The notes under the pieces are model-generated. The model made no database searches. It was not told where the DNA came from and worked only from the letters and a program-made list of their open reading frames with translations. A stretch of DNA of 64,000 bases from Cellulomonas timonensis (GTDB lineage Bacteria; Actinomycetota; Actinomycetes; Actinomycetales; Cellulomonadaceae). Shown here piece by piece: positions 27,749-37,752 of the stretch. Made by a program: the position numbers and the translations under genes. The stretch is from assembly GCF_900046455.1 (NCBI RefSeq), contig NZ_FCOT01000010.1:349516-413515 (forward strand). Reading direction: 5' to 3'. Position 1 is the first letter of the stretch. Each line of letters begins with the position of its first letter.

Positions 27749-29938
27749 TCAGCCGATCCCGGGGATGAGGGAGACGATCAGGTCGATGAGCTTGATGCCG
27801 GCGAACGGCGCGATGAGGCCGCCGACGCCGTAGACGAGCAGGTTGCGGCGCAGCATCACGGCGGCGCTCGCCGGGCGGTACCGCACGCCCCGCAGCGCGA
27901 GCGGGATGAGGGCCACGATCACCAGCGCGTTGAAGATGACCGCGGAGAGGATCGCCGACTCGGGGCTCGACAGGCGCATCACGTTGAGCACCCCGAGCTG
28001 CGGGAAGGCCACCAGGAACATCGCGGGCAGGATCGCGAAGTACTTCGCGACGTCGTTGGCGATCGAGAACGTGGTCAGCGCCCCGCGCGTGATGAGCAGC
28101 TGCTTGCCGATCTGCACGATCTCGATGAGCTTGGTCGGGTTCGAGTCGAGGTCGACCATGTTCCCGGCCTCCTTCGCCGCGCTCGTGCCGGTGTTCATCG
28201 CCACCCCGACGTCGGCCTGCGCGAGCGCCGGTGCGTCGTTGGTGCCGTCCCCCGCCATCGCGACCAGTCGGCCGCCGGCCTGCTCGCGCCGGATGAGCGC
28301 GAGCTTGTCCTCGGGGGTGGCCTCGGCGAGCACGTCGTCGACGCCGGCCTCGAGCGCGATCGCCCGGGCCGTCACGGCGTTGTCGCCCGTGACCATCACG
28401 GTGCGGATGCCCATCGCGCGCAGCTCGTCGAACCGCTCGCGCAGGCCGTGCTTGACCACGTCCTTGAGGTGGATGACCCCGAGCACGCGGGCCGGGCCGT
28501 CGCCGATCTGCTCGGCCACCACGAGCGGGGTGCCGCCGGAGGAGCTGATCGCGTCGACGACCTGCCCGTTCTGCGCCCCGATGCTGCCGCCGGTGGACCG
28601 CACCCAGGCCGCCACCGCGGCGGCGGCGCCCTTGCGGATGCGACGCGCCTGGCCATCGGCGGCGTCGCCAGAACCGCCCGGCAGGTCCAGCCCGCTCATG
28701 CGGGTGCGGGCCGTGAACGGCACGAGCTCGGCGCCCACCAGCTCGCCGCTCTCCCGGGCGCGCAGGCCGAGCTGCTCCTTGACCAGCACCAGCACGCTGC
28801 GCCCCTCTGGCGTCTCGTCGGCCATCGAGGAGAGCTGCGCGGCGTCGGCCAGCTCGGCGAGGGTGACGCCCTCGGCGGGCAGCAGCTCGGAGGCCTGGCG
28901 GTTGCCGAGCGTGATGGTGCCCGTCTTGTCGAGCAGCAGCACGTCCACGTCCCCCGCGGCCTCCACCGCGCGCCCCGACATGGCCAGCACGTTGCGCTGC
29001 ACCAGGCGGTCCATACCCGCGATGCCAATGGCGGAGAGCAGCGCGCCGATCGTCGTGGGGATGAGGCACACCAGCAGCGCCACCAGCACGATGAGCGACT
29101 GCCGGGCGCCCGAGTACACGGCGAACGGCTGCAACGTGGCCACGGCCAGCACGAAGATGATGGTCAGCGACGTGAGCAGCACGTTGAGCGCGACCTCGTT
29201 GGGTGTGCGCTGGCGCTCGCTGCCCTCGACGAGGGCGATCATCTTGTCCACGAACGTCTGCCCGGCGGGCGCCGTGATGCGGACGACAATCCGGTCCGAG
29301 AGCACCACGGTGCCGCCCGTGACTGCCGAGCGGTCGCCGCCGGACTCCCGGATCACCGGGGCCGACTCGCCGGTGATCGCCGACTCGTCGACGCTCGCGA
29401 TCCCCTCGACCACATCGCCGTCGCCCGGGATGACCTCCCCCGCGACGACCACGACCACGTCCCCGACGGCGAGCGTGGAGGACGGCACGGGCGCGGTCGG
29501 CAGGTCGGACAGCGCCACACCGCCCACGGCGTCCTGCGGCGCCAGCACTCGTCGGGCGGTGGTCTGCGCCTGGGTGGCGCGCAAGCTCGCGGCCTGCGCC
29601 TTGCCCCGGCTCTCCGCGACGGCCTCGGCGAGGGTCGCGAACACGATGGTGAACCACAGCCAGATCGTCACCGAGACCGCGAAGACGCCCGGGTCGAGCA
29701 CTGTGAGCACTGTCGAGGCAACGGCGCCGATCTCGACGACGAACAGCACCGGCGCGTGGGAGAGCTCGCGCGGGTCGAGTTTGCGGAGCGCCACGGGGAG
29801 CGCCGCGAGGAGTTGGCGGCCGCTCAGCGCGCGCCGATTGCCCGTCGGGCGGGGCGCGCCGAGAGGCTCCATGGGTCCAGGGTCGACCGAGGCCCCTGCG
29901 GGGGCCACCAGGGTCGGATGCATGACGGTGTCCTTCAT
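27749..29938 (-). CDS. kdpB: KdpB, potassium-transporting P-type ATPase
   Basis: 729 residues from the ATG at 29938, overlapping the kdpA stop (ATGA). A start five codons later (MHPTLV) is also possible. It has the actuator motif [11 protein letters not shown], the phosphorylation site [24 protein letters not shown] and [17 protein letters not shown], and the membrane motif [14 protein letters not shown] typical of the Kdp (P1A) class. It hydrolyses ATP to drive potassium uptake through KdpA. Length is slightly above the usual 680-700 residues because of a Pro/Ala-rich N-terminus. Confidence 0.96.
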   Translation of the reverse strand: MKDTVMHPTLVAPAGASVDPGPMEPLGAPRPTGNRRALSGRQLLAALPVALRKLDPRELSHAPVLFVVEIGAVASTVLTVLDPGVFAVSVTIWLWFTIVFATLAEAVAESRGKAQAASLRATQAQTTARRVLAPQDAVGGVALSDLPTAPVPSSTLAVGDVVVVVAGEVIPGDGDVVEGIASVDESAITGESAPVIRESGGDRSAVTGGTVVLSDRIVVRITAPAGQTFVDKMIALVEGSERQRTPNEVALNVLLTSLTIIFVLAVATLQPFAVYSGARQSLIVLVALLVCLIPTTIGALLSAIGIAGMDRLVQRNVLAMSGRAVEAAGDVDVLLLDKTGTITLGNRQASELLPAEGVTLAELADAAQLSSMADETPEGRSVLVLVKEQLGLRARESGELVGAELVPFTARTRMSGLDLPGGSGDAADGQARRIRKGAAAAVAAWVRSTGGSIGAQNGQVVDAISSSGGTPLVVAEQIGDGPARVLGVIHLKDVVKHGLRERFDELRAMGIRTVMVTGDNAVTARAIALEAGVDDVLAEATPEDKLALIRREQAGGRLVAMAGDGTNDAPALAQADVGVAMNTGTSAAKEAGNMVDLDSNPTKLIEIVQIGKQLLITRGALTTFSIANDVAKYFAILPAMFLVAFPQLGVLNVMRLSSPESAILSAVIFNALVIVALIPLALRGVRYRPASAAVMLRRNLLVYGVGGLIAPFAGIKLIDLIVSLIPGIG

Positions 29939-31599
29939 GAGAGGGACTCGGCGATCGGGCCGAGGGACAGGACAGGGATGAAGGTCAGGCCGACGACGAC
30001 GAGCGTCACCGCGACCAGGAGGCCCACGAACAGCGGCCGGTGCGTCGGGAGGGTGCCCGAGCCGGCGGGGACCGTCTGCTGGCTGGCGAACCGGCCCGCG
30101 AGGGCCAGCACGAGCGCGATGGGCACGAAGCGCCCGAGGAGCATCGCCAACCCGAGGAGCGTGTTGTAGAAGGGCGTCGAGACGGTCAGGCCCGCGAACG
30201 CGCTGCCGTTGTTGTTCCCGGCGGAGGTGAACGCGTACAACACCTCGGAGAGGCCGTGCGGCCCGGCCTCCTGCATCCCGGCCTGCCCCGCTGTCGTCGC
30301 GATGGCCACGGCAGTGCCGAGCAGCACCACAGCGGGCACCGCGAGCACGTAGAGGGCGACGAGCGTGATCTCCTGGCGGCCGATCTTCTTGCCCAGGTAC
30401 TCGGGCGTGCGCCCGACCATGAGCCCCGCGACGAAGACCGCGACGATCGCCAGCACGAGCATCCCGTAGAGGCCCGATCCGACGCCGCCGGGGGCGACCT
30501 CGCCGAGCATCATCGTGAAGATCGTGACGCCGCCGCCCGGCGCCGTCAGCGAGTCGTGCATCGCGTTGACGGCGCCCGTGGACGTCCCGGTCGTGGCGGC
30601 CGCGAACAGCGCGCTGCCCGCGGCGCCGAACCGGGTCTCCTTGCCCTCCGACGCGGCGCCCACGAGCTGCGGCACCGCCCCCGGCGCCGCCATCTCGGCC
30701 CAGGTCAGCAGCCCCACGGCGGCGACCCACAGCGTGGCCATCGCCCCGAGGACCGCGTGGCCCTGCCGCTTGTCGCCCACCATGAGGCCGAAGGTGCGCG
30801 GCAGCGCCGACGGGATGAGCAGGATCAGGAAGACCTCGAGCAGGTTGCTGACCGGCGTCGGGTTCTCCAGGGGGTGCGCGGAGTTCGCGTTGAAGAACCC
30901 GCCGCCGTTGGTGCCGAGCAGCTTGATCGACTCCTGCGAGGCGACCGGCCCGCCGAGCACGCTCTGCGCGCCGCCCGCGAGGGTGGTGACCTCCGTGGGG
31001 GCGGCGAAGTTCTGGATGACGCCCGTCACGACCAGCAGCACCGCGCCGATCGCCGCGATCGGCAGCAGGATGCGCACCGTCGACCGGACCAGGTCGGACC
31101 AGAAGTTGCCGACCCGCCCCTCGGCGCCCGAGCGCGCGAAACCGCGGATCAGGGCCACGACCACGGCGATGCCGACGGCCGCCGAGAGGAAGTTCTGCAC
31201 CGCGAGGCCCGCCATCTGCAGCAGGTAGCCGGCGGCCTGCTCGCCCGAGTACCACTGCCAGTTCGTGTTCGTCACGAACGAGACGGCGGTGTTCCAGGCG
31301 CCAGCGGGGTCCATCGGCGACATGCCCAGCGACATCGGCAGGTGGTTCTGCAGGCGCGCGAGGCCGAACAGCAGCAGCACCGACGCCAGGGAGAAGCCGA
31401 GCAGCGAGAGCAGGTACGCGCTCCAGCGCTGGTCGGCGTCGGGGTCCACGCGCATCAGCCGGTAGCCGGCCCGCTCGACGCCCAGGTGGCGGGGCGAGGT
31501 GAAGACCCGCGCCATGTACGCGCCCAGTGGCGCGTGCACCGCGGCGAGCAGGGCGACCAGCAGCGCGATCTGGCCGACGGCGGCCCAGGTCGCGCTCAT
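29935..31599 (-). CDS. kdpA: KdpA, potassium-binding membrane subunit
   Basis: 554 residues, about ten membrane helices. The four selectivity-filter repeats are visible, for example [46 protein letters not shown] and [14 protein letters not shown]. It is the ion-conducting part of the Kdp complex. The ATG at 31599 overlaps the kdpF stop (ATGA), and its own stop overlaps kdpB. Normal family length. Confidence 0.96.
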   Translation of the reverse strand: MSATWAAVGQIALLVALLAAVHAPLGAYMARVFTSPRHLGVERAGYRLMRVDPDADQRWSAYLLSLLGFSLASVLLLFGLARLQNHLPMSLGMSPMDPAGAWNTAVSFVTNTNWQWYSGEQAAGYLLQMAGLAVQNFLSAAVGIAVVVALIRGFARSGAEGRVGNFWSDLVRSTVRILLPIAAIGAVLLVVTGVIQNFAAPTEVTTLAGGAQSVLGGPVASQESIKLLGTNGGGFFNANSAHPLENPTPVSNLLEVFLILLIPSALPRTFGLMVGDKRQGHAVLGAMATLWVAAVGLLTWAEMAAPGAVPQLVGAASEGKETRFGAAGSALFAAATTGTSTGAVNAMHDSLTAPGGGVTIFTMMLGEVAPGGVGSGLYGMLVLAIVAVFVAGLMVGRTPEYLGKKIGRQEITLVALYVLAVPAVVLLGTAVAIATTAGQAGMQEAGPHGLSEVLYAFTSAGNNNGSAFAGLTVSTPFYNTLLGLAMLLGRFVPIALVLALAGRFASQQTVPAGSGTLPTHRPLFVGLLVAVTLVVVGLTFIPVLSLGPIAESLS

Positions 31600-31688
31600 C
31601 GGGTCGAGTCCGGGCGGATCAGGGCGACGAACAGGTAGACGAGCACTGCGGCCGTGACCACCAAGGCGGCCCAGTCGGCCCCGGTCAC
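31596..31688 (-). CDS. kdpF: KdpF small subunit
   Basis: A 30-residue single-helix peptide, GTG start, core [21 protein letters not shown], ending DSTR. It matches KdpF, a short lipid-like stabiliser of the Kdp complex, in length and in the final LIRP. It is coupled on both sides: its GTG overlaps the stop of the preceding 27-residue peptide (GTGA), and its stop overlaps kdpA (ATGA). Confidence 0.88.
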   Translation of the reverse strand: MTGADWAALVVTAAVLVYLFVALIRPDSTR

Positions 31689-31768
31689 GGGTGGTCCAAC
31701 GTGCGTGCGACGAGCGCCACGGCGGCGATGAACGCCACCGTGAGCGCGAGGAAGGCCAGGTCGGCCAT
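31685..31768 (-). CDS. 27-residue membrane peptide leading the kdp operon
   Basis: ATG at 31768, with AAGG eight bases upstream, encodes 27 residues: [20 protein letters not shown] then ARTLDHP. It is one hydrophobic helix with a charged C-terminal end. The stop overlaps the kdpF GTG by a GTGA junction, so the two are translated together. It is too short for standard annotation. Comparable short peptides ahead of kdpF are known to me from other actinobacteria, but none has a named function. It might be a further small subunit or a leader peptide setting kdpF translation. Confidence 0.65.
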   Translation of the reverse strand: MADLAFLALTVAFIAAVALVARTLDHP

Positions 31769-31838
31769 GAGGGGCGCCTTCGGGGAGTCGGGCGGTCCGC
31801 GTGACGCGGCGGACCGGTGCGCACCCGCGCACACCCCT

Positions 31839-31866
31839 GTCCTACGCCCGCCACGGGCGCCCGCAA
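31839..31866 (-). promoter_or_regulatory. Candidate kdp promoter
   Basis: On the minus strand TTGCGG and TAGGAC are separated by 16 bases, a plausible -35/-10 pair for a principal sigma factor of actinobacteria. It lies about 70 bases upstream of the 27-residue peptide. Between them are a GGTGCGCACC palindrome (31816-31825) and a CGGTCCG/CGGACCG dyad, where KdpE could bind. Confidence 0.35.
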
Positions 31867-31943
31867 CCCGGCGTTGACGACTCCTTAGCGCCCCGGGCGC
31901 CCGCCTTGACGCATCCCTGACGGGGCCGGGCGCACCGATGACG

Positions 31944-31983
31944 AACGCCCGCACCCCCGGTGCTGCAGAGGCGTACGGGCGTT
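31944..31983. terminator. Hairpin after the SIS-domain gene
   Basis: AACGCCCG (31944-31951) pairs with CGGGCGTT (31976-31983) around a 24-base loop, 15 bases past the SIS-gene stop. It separates that leftward operon from the kdp promoter region. Confidence 0.45.
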
Positions 31984-31997
31984 GGCGCCGTCTTGGC

Positions 31998-33068
31998 TCA
32001 GGACGTGAGCGTCACCTTCGTCAGGCCACGGGGCCGATCGGGGTCGAGCCCACGCGCGAGCGAGAGCTCGAGCGCGACCAGCTGGAACGGGATGATCTCG
32101 AGCAGCGGCACCAGCTCGTCGGGCACGTCCGACGGGATCGTGAAGTCGCGCCCGGGGGCGGCGCTCGCGTCCACGTCAGGCTCCACGCGCGTGGACCACA
32201 CCCGAGCGCCACGCGCCCGCAGATCGGGCGCCAGCATGTCGACGGACTCGCGTCCCGCGGTCGCGCCTCGCAGGCAGAAGACCGGGGTGCCCTCCACGAC
32301 CTGCGCGAGCGGGCCGTGCTTGGCGTCGGCGGCGCTCCACCCCGAAGCCGCGACGGCGCACGTCTCGGTGAGCTTGAGCGCAGCCTCACGCGCGGTGGCC
32401 AGGCCGTAGCCGCGGCCCAGGACGAGAGCACGGTCCGCGTCCCCGAGCTCGACCGCGATGCTCCGGGCCAACGGCTGCGAACGCTCGTGCACCGCGCGTC
32501 CGGCACGTGCGACGTGCACGAGCCTTGACGTGACCGTGTCCGGCGACGTCCCCAGCAGCTCCTGCACCCAGAGGTACAGGGCAAGCAGCTCGCCCGTGTA
32601 GCTCTTGGTCGCCGCGACCGAGCGCTCCGCGCCCGCGCAGATCGGGATGTGCACGTCGACGCCCGTCGCCAGGGGCGACGACGGGTCGTTCGTGATCGCG
32701 ATGGTGGGAGAGCCGCTGCGCCGCGCGCTGCGGACCGTCTCGACGAGATCGGGCGACTGGCCCGACTGCGACAGCACCACGACCAGCGTCGACGGGCTGG
32801 TCACGTCCCGGTGGTACACCGTGGCCATGCTCGGGGCCGCGAGGTGTGCGGGGATCCCCAACTGGGTCTGGATCAGGTACTGCCCGTAGATCGCCGCGTG
32901 GTCGCTCGTCCCCCGTGCGGCGAGCATGACGGCGTTCACGCCGCGCTCGCGCACCAGCCTCGCGGCCTCGGCAACGCCCTGAGGTGTGGCGCCGAGCTCG
33001 AGCCAACGCTCGGGCTGCTCAGCGATCTCGGCGCGCATGAGCGCGCCGGGCGTGGTCTGTTCAGTCAA
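31998..33068 (-). CDS. SIS-domain sugar-phosphate isomerase / deaminase (GlmS or AgaS type)
   Basis: 356 residues with two SIS domains: MLAARGTSDHAAIYGQYLI, the phosphate-binding VVLSQSGQSPDLVETV and ITNDPSSPLA in the first, and LGRGYGLATAREAALKLTE in the second, the same order as the isomerase half of GlmS. There is no glutaminase domain, so it is a stand-alone amino-sugar-phosphate isomerase or deaminase. The TTG at 33068 (AAGGA eight bases upstream) overlaps the preceding gene; an ATG at 33038 has no good site. Last gene of the ribose-type ABC operon, which suggests the imported sugar is an amino sugar or its derivative. Confidence 0.8.
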   Translation of the reverse strand: MTEQTTPGALMRAEIAEQPERWLELGATPQGVAEAARLVRERGVNAVMLAARGTSDHAAIYGQYLIQTQLGIPAHLAAPSMATVYHRDVTSPSTLVVVLSQSGQSPDLVETVRSARRSGSPTIAITNDPSSPLATGVDVHIPICAGAERSVAATKSYTGELLALYLWVQELLGTSPDTVTSRLVHVARAGRAVHERSQPLARSIAVELGDADRALVLGRGYGLATAREAALKLTETCAVAASGWSAADAKHGPLAQVVEGTPVFCLRGATAGRESVDMLAPDLRARGARVWSTRVEPDVDASAAPGRDFTIPSDVPDELVPLLEIIPFQLVALELSLARGLDPDRPRGLTKVTLTS

Positions 33069-34203
33069 GTTCGCCGTCCTTGTAGTCGATGAGGCGGCGC
33101 ACGCGCTCGCCCCCAGCGGCCTCGTCGGCGAGGAGGTCCCGCCACGAGTAGACGAGGACGCCGTCGGCGCCCGAGCGGGCCACCCCGCGCAACGCGTCAT
33201 GCCACTCCTCAGCCGTGATCTCCCGGCGGCGTCGTCCCGGGGCGTAGATGTCCTCGAGGTACTCGGCCCCGCCCTGCAGGTCGGCCAGCACGGGCCGGTC
33301 CGTCAGCGCCCTCACCTCGGCGACCCGTTCGGGGATCCAGGTCAGCGGGTCTCGCTTCTGGATCTGGAAGTAGAACATCAGCTCGTAGTGGTCCACGGCG
33401 GCGTCGAGCGCGGAGAACCGCTGGCCCAGCACCTCCTCGACGGCGTTGCCGAAGTCGCCGCCACCCAGGCCGAAGCTGTTGAGGATCACGTCTGCGGTCG
33501 GCACGACGTCCCGCACAGTGGCCCGCAAGGCGGTCGCGACATCCGCGACGACAGCGCACTTCCATGCGGTCCACCGATCACGGAGCTCGCCGAGGACCAG
33601 GGCAGCGCGCTCGGCGACCGATCCTGGGCCCAGGTCCACCCCGGCCCAGTCGCTGAACAGCGCGAGGCAACGCTCGCAGAAGCAGTACTCACGGATGTCC
33701 TGACGCCGGGTCCCGGTGAAGCCGTCCGAGTCGGGCAGCCACATCTCCCAGAAGCCCGGGAAGCGCAGGAACGACAGGAACACACCGTCGGGGCGCGTCG
33801 AGGCGACGGCCGACGCGAGCTGCTCTCGCTTGCGCGCCAGGTAGGCCGGGTCGGTGGGACAGATGCCGACGTACCAGCTGAACGGTTCGAAGACCTCGCC
33901 GTGCTGGTCGACGGGGCGCAGGCCCGGATGCGCCGCGAACTCCCCAGGCTGGAAGAAGCACGACGTCGACTGGTAGACGCGCAGCCCCTCGTCCTGCAGT
34001 CGCGCGGTCCATTCACGGTCGTCGTACGCGCCGGCGGGCGGGCTCTGGTCGACAGCGCTGCCGGGCAGCGGGTCGATCAGGTTCTGCGCGAGCACCCAGT
34101 CGACGTGCTGCTCGCGCATGCGCCGGGCGGCCCCGCGCATGTCGAGCCCGTGCTGGGTCGACCATTCCCACCCGTAGGACTTGACCCCGAGGATCCGGCT
34201 CAT
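33061..34203 (-). CDS. Putative TIM-barrel glycoside hydrolase of unassigned family
   Basis: 380 residues, no signal peptide. Segments such as GVKSYGWEWSTQHGLD, CFFQPGEFAAHPGLRP, PDGVFLSFLRFPG and LADLQGGAEYLED have the look of hypothetical glycosyl hydrolases with a TIM-barrel. The REYCFCERC cluster recalls the Cys-x-Cys motif of that group. No family number could be given. It is cytoplasmic and lies between the transport ATPase and the SIS enzyme, so it may cleave the imported saccharide before isomerisation. Confidence 0.6.
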   Translation of the reverse strand: MSRILGVKSYGWEWSTQHGLDMRGAARRMREQHVDWVLAQNLIDPLPGSAVDQSPPAGAYDDREWTARLQDEGLRVYQSTSCFFQPGEFAAHPGLRPVDQHGEVFEPFSWYVGICPTDPAYLARKREQLASAVASTRPDGVFLSFLRFPGFWEMWLPDSDGFTGTRRQDIREYCFCERCLALFSDWAGVDLGPGSVAERAALVLGELRDRWTAWKCAVVADVATALRATVRDVVPTADVILNSFGLGGGDFGNAVEEVLGQRFSALDAAVDHYELMFYFQIQKRDPLTWIPERVAEVRALTDRPVLADLQGGAEYLEDIYAPGRRRREITAEEWHDALRGVARSGADGVLVYSWRDLLADEAAGGERVRRLIDYKDGELD

Positions 34204-35708
34204 ACGTGATCTCCCTTCGAGCTGATCTGGGCGAGCAACGTGGGCTCGTCGAGATCGGCCACCCGCTGGGCGGGTCCGATGTCACCTGATCGCACGACAG
34301 CGATGTCGTCGCACAGCACGAGGAGCTCTTCGAGCTCGTCGCTCGCGACGAGGCACGCGACCCCCTGGGCGGCGAGCGCGCGCACCTGCGCGTAAATCTC
34401 GCCCTTGGCTCCGATGTCGACGCCCGCGGTGGGTTGGTCGAGCAGCAGCACCACCGGGTCGGCCTCGCTCGCGCGGGCGATCAGGGTCTTTTGCTGATTG
34501 CCGCCCGAGAGCGCCGCGATCGGGCTCTCGGGAGAAGGCGTGCGGATGCCGAAGCGCTGGATCGACCCGCGCACCGCGCGCCGACGCAGCCCCGTGCGCA
34601 CGATGCCGGCGCGCGCGTACTTGCGCGCCAGAGCCGTCAGCACGATGTTCTCGTCGACGCCCCGTTGCATGATCACACCCTTGTGCTTGCGGTCCTCGGG
34701 GACGAGGACCACGCCGCGGGCTGCCGCATCGGCCGGTGAGCCGAACCGGACCGCGGTGCCACCGAGGCGCATCGACCCGTGCGCGGGGCGAGCCGCGCAC
34801 AGGGCCTCGAGCAACGACGAGCGTCCCGATCCCACGAGCCCTGCGAGTCCGAGGACCTGGCCGGCACGCACCTGCAACGTGGCGCCACGACGGCCGCGCT
34901 GCCCGAACTGCTCGAGCTCGAGCACGACCGGCGCCGAGTCGTCGGTCGCCTGGTGCGGCGTCCGCTCCGCGATCGACTGCCCCACGATGTGCTCGGCGAG
35001 GAGGTCGACTGTGAGCACGTCAGCCGCGCACGTGGTGATCGCGGCGCCGTCACGGAGCACCGTCACGCGGTCCGCGACGGCGAGCACCTCGTCGAGGAAG
35101 TGGCTGATGTAGATGATGCCGACGCCCTGGGCGCTGACACGTCGCATGATCGCGAACAGCGCCTCGCGCTCGGCACGGGCGAGCCGGGACGTCGGTTCGT
35201 CCATGACGAGGACCCGGGCGTCACGGCTCAGAGCCTTGGCGATCTCGGTGAGCTGCTGGTGCGCCACGCTCAACTCGCTGGCCGGCACCCCGAGAGGCAC
35301 CTCAAGCCCCAGGCGCTCGAGCAGTGCCGCGCCCTGAGCCTGCGTCGCACCGTGGTCGACCAGGCCGACCTGGCGCCGGGGCTCGTGCCCGAGCGCCAGG
35401 TTCTGGGCTGCGTCGAAACCCGGCACGAGCGAGAACTCCTGGTGGATGACGGCGACGCCCGCGGCCAGCGAGTCCTGCGGCTGCGCGAACCGCACGGTGG
35501 CGCCGCCCAGGACGATGTCCCCGCGGTAGTCCGCGTAGACACCGCCGAGCACCTTGATGAGCGTGCTCTTGCCGGCCCCGTTGTGCCCGACCAGGGCATG
35601 GATCTCCCCTGGCCTGACCTCGAGGTCCACGCCGTGGAGCACCTCGTTGCCCGCGAAGCTCTTGCGGATGCCTCGCATCTCGAGCACGGGCGTCGTCTGC
35701 GTCATCAC
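34200..35708 (-). CDS. Ribose-type sugar ABC transporter, ATP-binding protein
   Basis: 502 residues with two ABC domains as in RbsA/XylG. The first has Walker A GHNGAGKSTLIK, signature LSVAHQQLTEIAKAL and Walker B VLVMDEPTS; the second has the usual degenerate loop VGSGRSSLLEAL, signature LSGGNQQKTLIARA and VVLLLDQPTAGVD. It energises import with the permease and binding protein upstream. Its stop overlaps the hydrolase start. Substrate not determined from sequence. Confidence 0.92.
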   Translation of the reverse strand: MMTQTTPVLEMRGIRKSFAGNEVLHGVDLEVRPGEIHALVGHNGAGKSTLIKVLGGVYADYRGDIVLGGATVRFAQPQDSLAAGVAVIHQEFSLVPGFDAAQNLALGHEPRRQVGLVDHGATQAQGAALLERLGLEVPLGVPASELSVAHQQLTEIAKALSRDARVLVMDEPTSRLARAEREALFAIMRRVSAQGVGIIYISHFLDEVLAVADRVTVLRDGAAITTCAADVLTVDLLAEHIVGQSIAERTPHQATDDSAPVVLELEQFGQRGRRGATLQVRAGQVLGLAGLVGSGRSSLLEALCAARPAHGSMRLGGTAVRFGSPADAAARGVVLVPEDRKHKGVIMQRGVDENIVLTALARKYARAGIVRTGLRRRAVRGSIQRFGIRTPSPESPIAALSGGNQQKTLIARASEADPVVLLLDQPTAGVDIGAKGEIYAQVRALAAQGVACLVASDELEELLVLCDDIAVVRSGDIGPAQRVADLDEPTLLAQISSKGDHV

Positions 35709-35748
35709 CCTCGCCGTTCCTGTCGGTCGTCGTTCCGGTCGGTCGTGG

Positions 35749-36762
35749 TCACTCGCCCCAGGCGGCGGCGTGGTCGGCGACGTTGGCCTTGGTCACAATG
35801 GGCAGCGGCAGGTACTCGTTGGGCTGCGTGACCTTGTCCTGCTTGCCGGTGAGCCACTGCACGGCCGCCTCGACCGAGCGCGTCCCCTGCGGGTACGGGT
35901 CCTGGTTCACCGAGCCGACCACGTAGCCGGCGAGGATCCCCTCGCGCACCTCGACGGGGAAGTCGCCCAGGATGAAGCGGATGTCGGTCCGTCCACGGTC
36001 GCTCGCGTACTTCGCGGCGTTGGCCGTCTCGGGCCCCTGCGCGACGACGGCGTCGAGCGTGCCCTGCGCGTACTTGTTGAGCCAGTCCTGCACCACGGTG
36101 AGCGCCTCAGCCGCGTCCCAGTTGTTGGTCTGCGTCTCGACGATGCGGATGCCGGGGTGGTCTGCGAGGACCTCCTCGAAGCCCTGCTGGCGCAGCAGCT
36201 GGGCGCTCGTGCCGAGCGCGCCGACCATGTAGGCGACGTCGGCGTCTTCGCCAACCTGCTCGACCAGGAGGTTCGCCTGCTGCCGCCCGAACTCGACGTC
36301 GTCCGCGCCGATGAACGTGACAGCACCGGCCGCGTCGTCGACCCGGTTGTTGACCGCGAACACCGGGATGCCCGCCGCGACAGCCTGCTTGACGGCGGGG
36401 GCGATGCCGGTGGCGTCGGACGCGGTCACCAGGATCGCGTCGACGCCCTGCGTGACGAGCTGCTGCACGCCGGCGACCTGGGCGCCGAGATCACCCTTGC
36501 CGTCGACCATCTTGAGCGTGACGCCGAGCTCGTCGGCGGCCTCCTGTTGCCCCTTGATGAAGTTCGAGTAGAAGGGCACCGACGCGTTCCAGAGCATCGA
36601 GCCGATGACGAGCTTGTCACCCGACTCTGCGGAGCCGTCAGTCGAGGCGCCGGGGTCTGTGGTGGACGAGCACGCGGCGAGGCCGAGCGCGGTTGCGGTG
36701 ACTGCCAGGACGGCAGCGCCGCGACGGAATCGGGGGAAAGCTCGCATGACGATGTTCCTCAC
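35749..36762 (-). CDS. Ribose-type sugar-binding lipoprotein
   Basis: 337 residues with a lipoprotein signal (charged N-terminus, hydrophobic core, lipobox LAAC with Cys31) and a LacI/RbsB-like periplasmic-binding fold: LVIGSMLWNASVPFYSNFIK, ILVTASDATGIAPAVKQA, VFAVNNRVDD and AYMVGALGTSAQLLRQQGF. It captures the sugar outside the membrane for the neighbouring permease and ATPase. Start ATG at 36762; a second Met five codons later is possible. Confidence 0.92.
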   Translation of the reverse strand: MRNIVMRAFPRFRRGAAVLAVTATALGLAACSSTTDPGASTDGSAESGDKLVIGSMLWNASVPFYSNFIKGQQEAADELGVTLKMVDGKGDLGAQVAGVQQLVTQGVDAILVTASDATGIAPAVKQAVAAGIPVFAVNNRVDDAAGAVTFIGADDVEFGRQQANLLVEQVGEDADVAYMVGALGTSAQLLRQQGFEEVLADHPGIRIVETQTNNWDAAEALTVVQDWLNKYAQGTLDAVVAQGPETANAAKYASDRGRTDIRFILGDFPVEVREGILAGYVVGSVNQDPYPQGTRSVEAAVQWLTGKQDKVTQPNEYLPLPIVTKANVADHAAAWGE

Positions 36763-36813
36763 TTCTTTGGGGGGAGGTGGAGTGGTGCAGGAAGGGGGTC
36801 CGCGCCAGCCGTG

Positions 36814-37752
36814 TCAGGAGGTCCGGCGTCGACGCTGCACCATGTCGATGCCGACCGCGCCGATGATCACGGCGCCGGTGAACGCCGGCTGCCAGTACGG
36901 GGAGATGCCGAACAGGTTGAGAGCGTTGGACACCACACCGAGCAGCAGGGTGCCGATGACGACGTTGCCGACGCCACCCGATCCGCCCGTGAGCGCCACC
37001 CCGGCGATGGCCACCGCCGCGATGGCGGACAACGGCCAGCCCTGTGCGGCGCTCGGCTGACCGATCGAGGTCTGCCCGAGCAGGATGAGCCCGCCGATCG
37101 CTGCGGCCACGGCGCCGAGCGTGTACGCGGTGATGGTGATGCGGTGGACGCGGATGCCGGCCAGTCGGCTCGCCTCCGACGATCCACCCACGGCATAGAT
37201 GTGGTGGCCGAGCGTCGTGTAGCGCAGCATCGCCCACGTGGCGAGGACGACCACCGCGTAGATCAGGGCGGCCACGGGAATGGCCCCGATCCGACCGAGC
37301 CCGACGACCGTGAACGCCTCGGGGACCCCGTACACGGGGGTCGCGTCCGTGAACACGAAGAGCAGTCCGGTGATGAGCGACTGCATGCCGAGCGTGGCGA
37401 CGAACGGATTGATGCCGACCTTGGCGATCAGGAGCCCGTTGCACAGGCCGATCACGGCGCCGAGGGCGAGCGAGGCGAGCACTCCCGGCACGATCCCGCT
37501 CGTCGACATGGTCCATGCCGCGATCACGGACGTCGCGGCGCCCACGGCGCCGACCGAGAGGTCGAAGCCGCCCAGCAGGATCATCAGCAGCATGCCGCAC
37601 GCGACCACACCGATGATCGACTGCTGCTCGACGATGTTGACGAGGTTCGGCACTGAGCGGAACGTCGGCGACGCGATCGACAGGGCGGCGACCACGGCGA
37701 CGAAGATCAGGAACAGGGCGTGCCGTGAGGCCCAGCGGAGCCCGACGGTCAT
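36814..37752 (-). CDS. Ribose-type sugar ABC transporter permease
   Basis: 312 residues, nine or ten membrane helices, with the RbsC-family segments IIGVVACGMLLMILLGGFDLS near the N-terminus, NPFVATLGMQSLITGLLF and GGVGNVVIGTLLLGVVSNAL. It forms the channel with the RbsA-like ATPase. Its ATG overlaps the ROK regulator stop, so regulator and transporter are one transcript. Confidence 0.92.
   Translation of the reverse strand: MTVGLRWASRHALFLIFVAVVAALSIASPTFRSVPNLVNIVEQQSIIGVVACGMLLMILLGGFDLSVGAVGAATSVIAAWTMSTSGIVPGVLASLALGAVIGLCNGLLIAKVGINPFVATLGMQSLITGLLFVFTDATPVYGVPEAFTVVGLGRIGAIPVAALIYAVVVLATWAMLRYTTLGHHIYAVGGSSEASRLAGIRVHRITITAYTLGAVAAAIGGLILLGQTSIGQPSAAQGWPLSAIAAVAIAGVALTGGSGGVGNVVIGTLLLGVVSNALNLFGISPYWQPAFTGAVIIGAVGIDMVQRRRRTS

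Noticed and set aside
27617..31638. Very long open frames antisense to kdpA, kdpB and kdpC
   Set aside because: They are rich in Arg, His and Gly in the way GC-rich antisense frames are, show no family, and lie opposite well-supported kdp genes.
35554..37656. A 700-codon rightward frame across the ribose-type transporter genes
   Set aside because: Composition typical of an antisense shadow; the leftward frames have complete transporter motifs.
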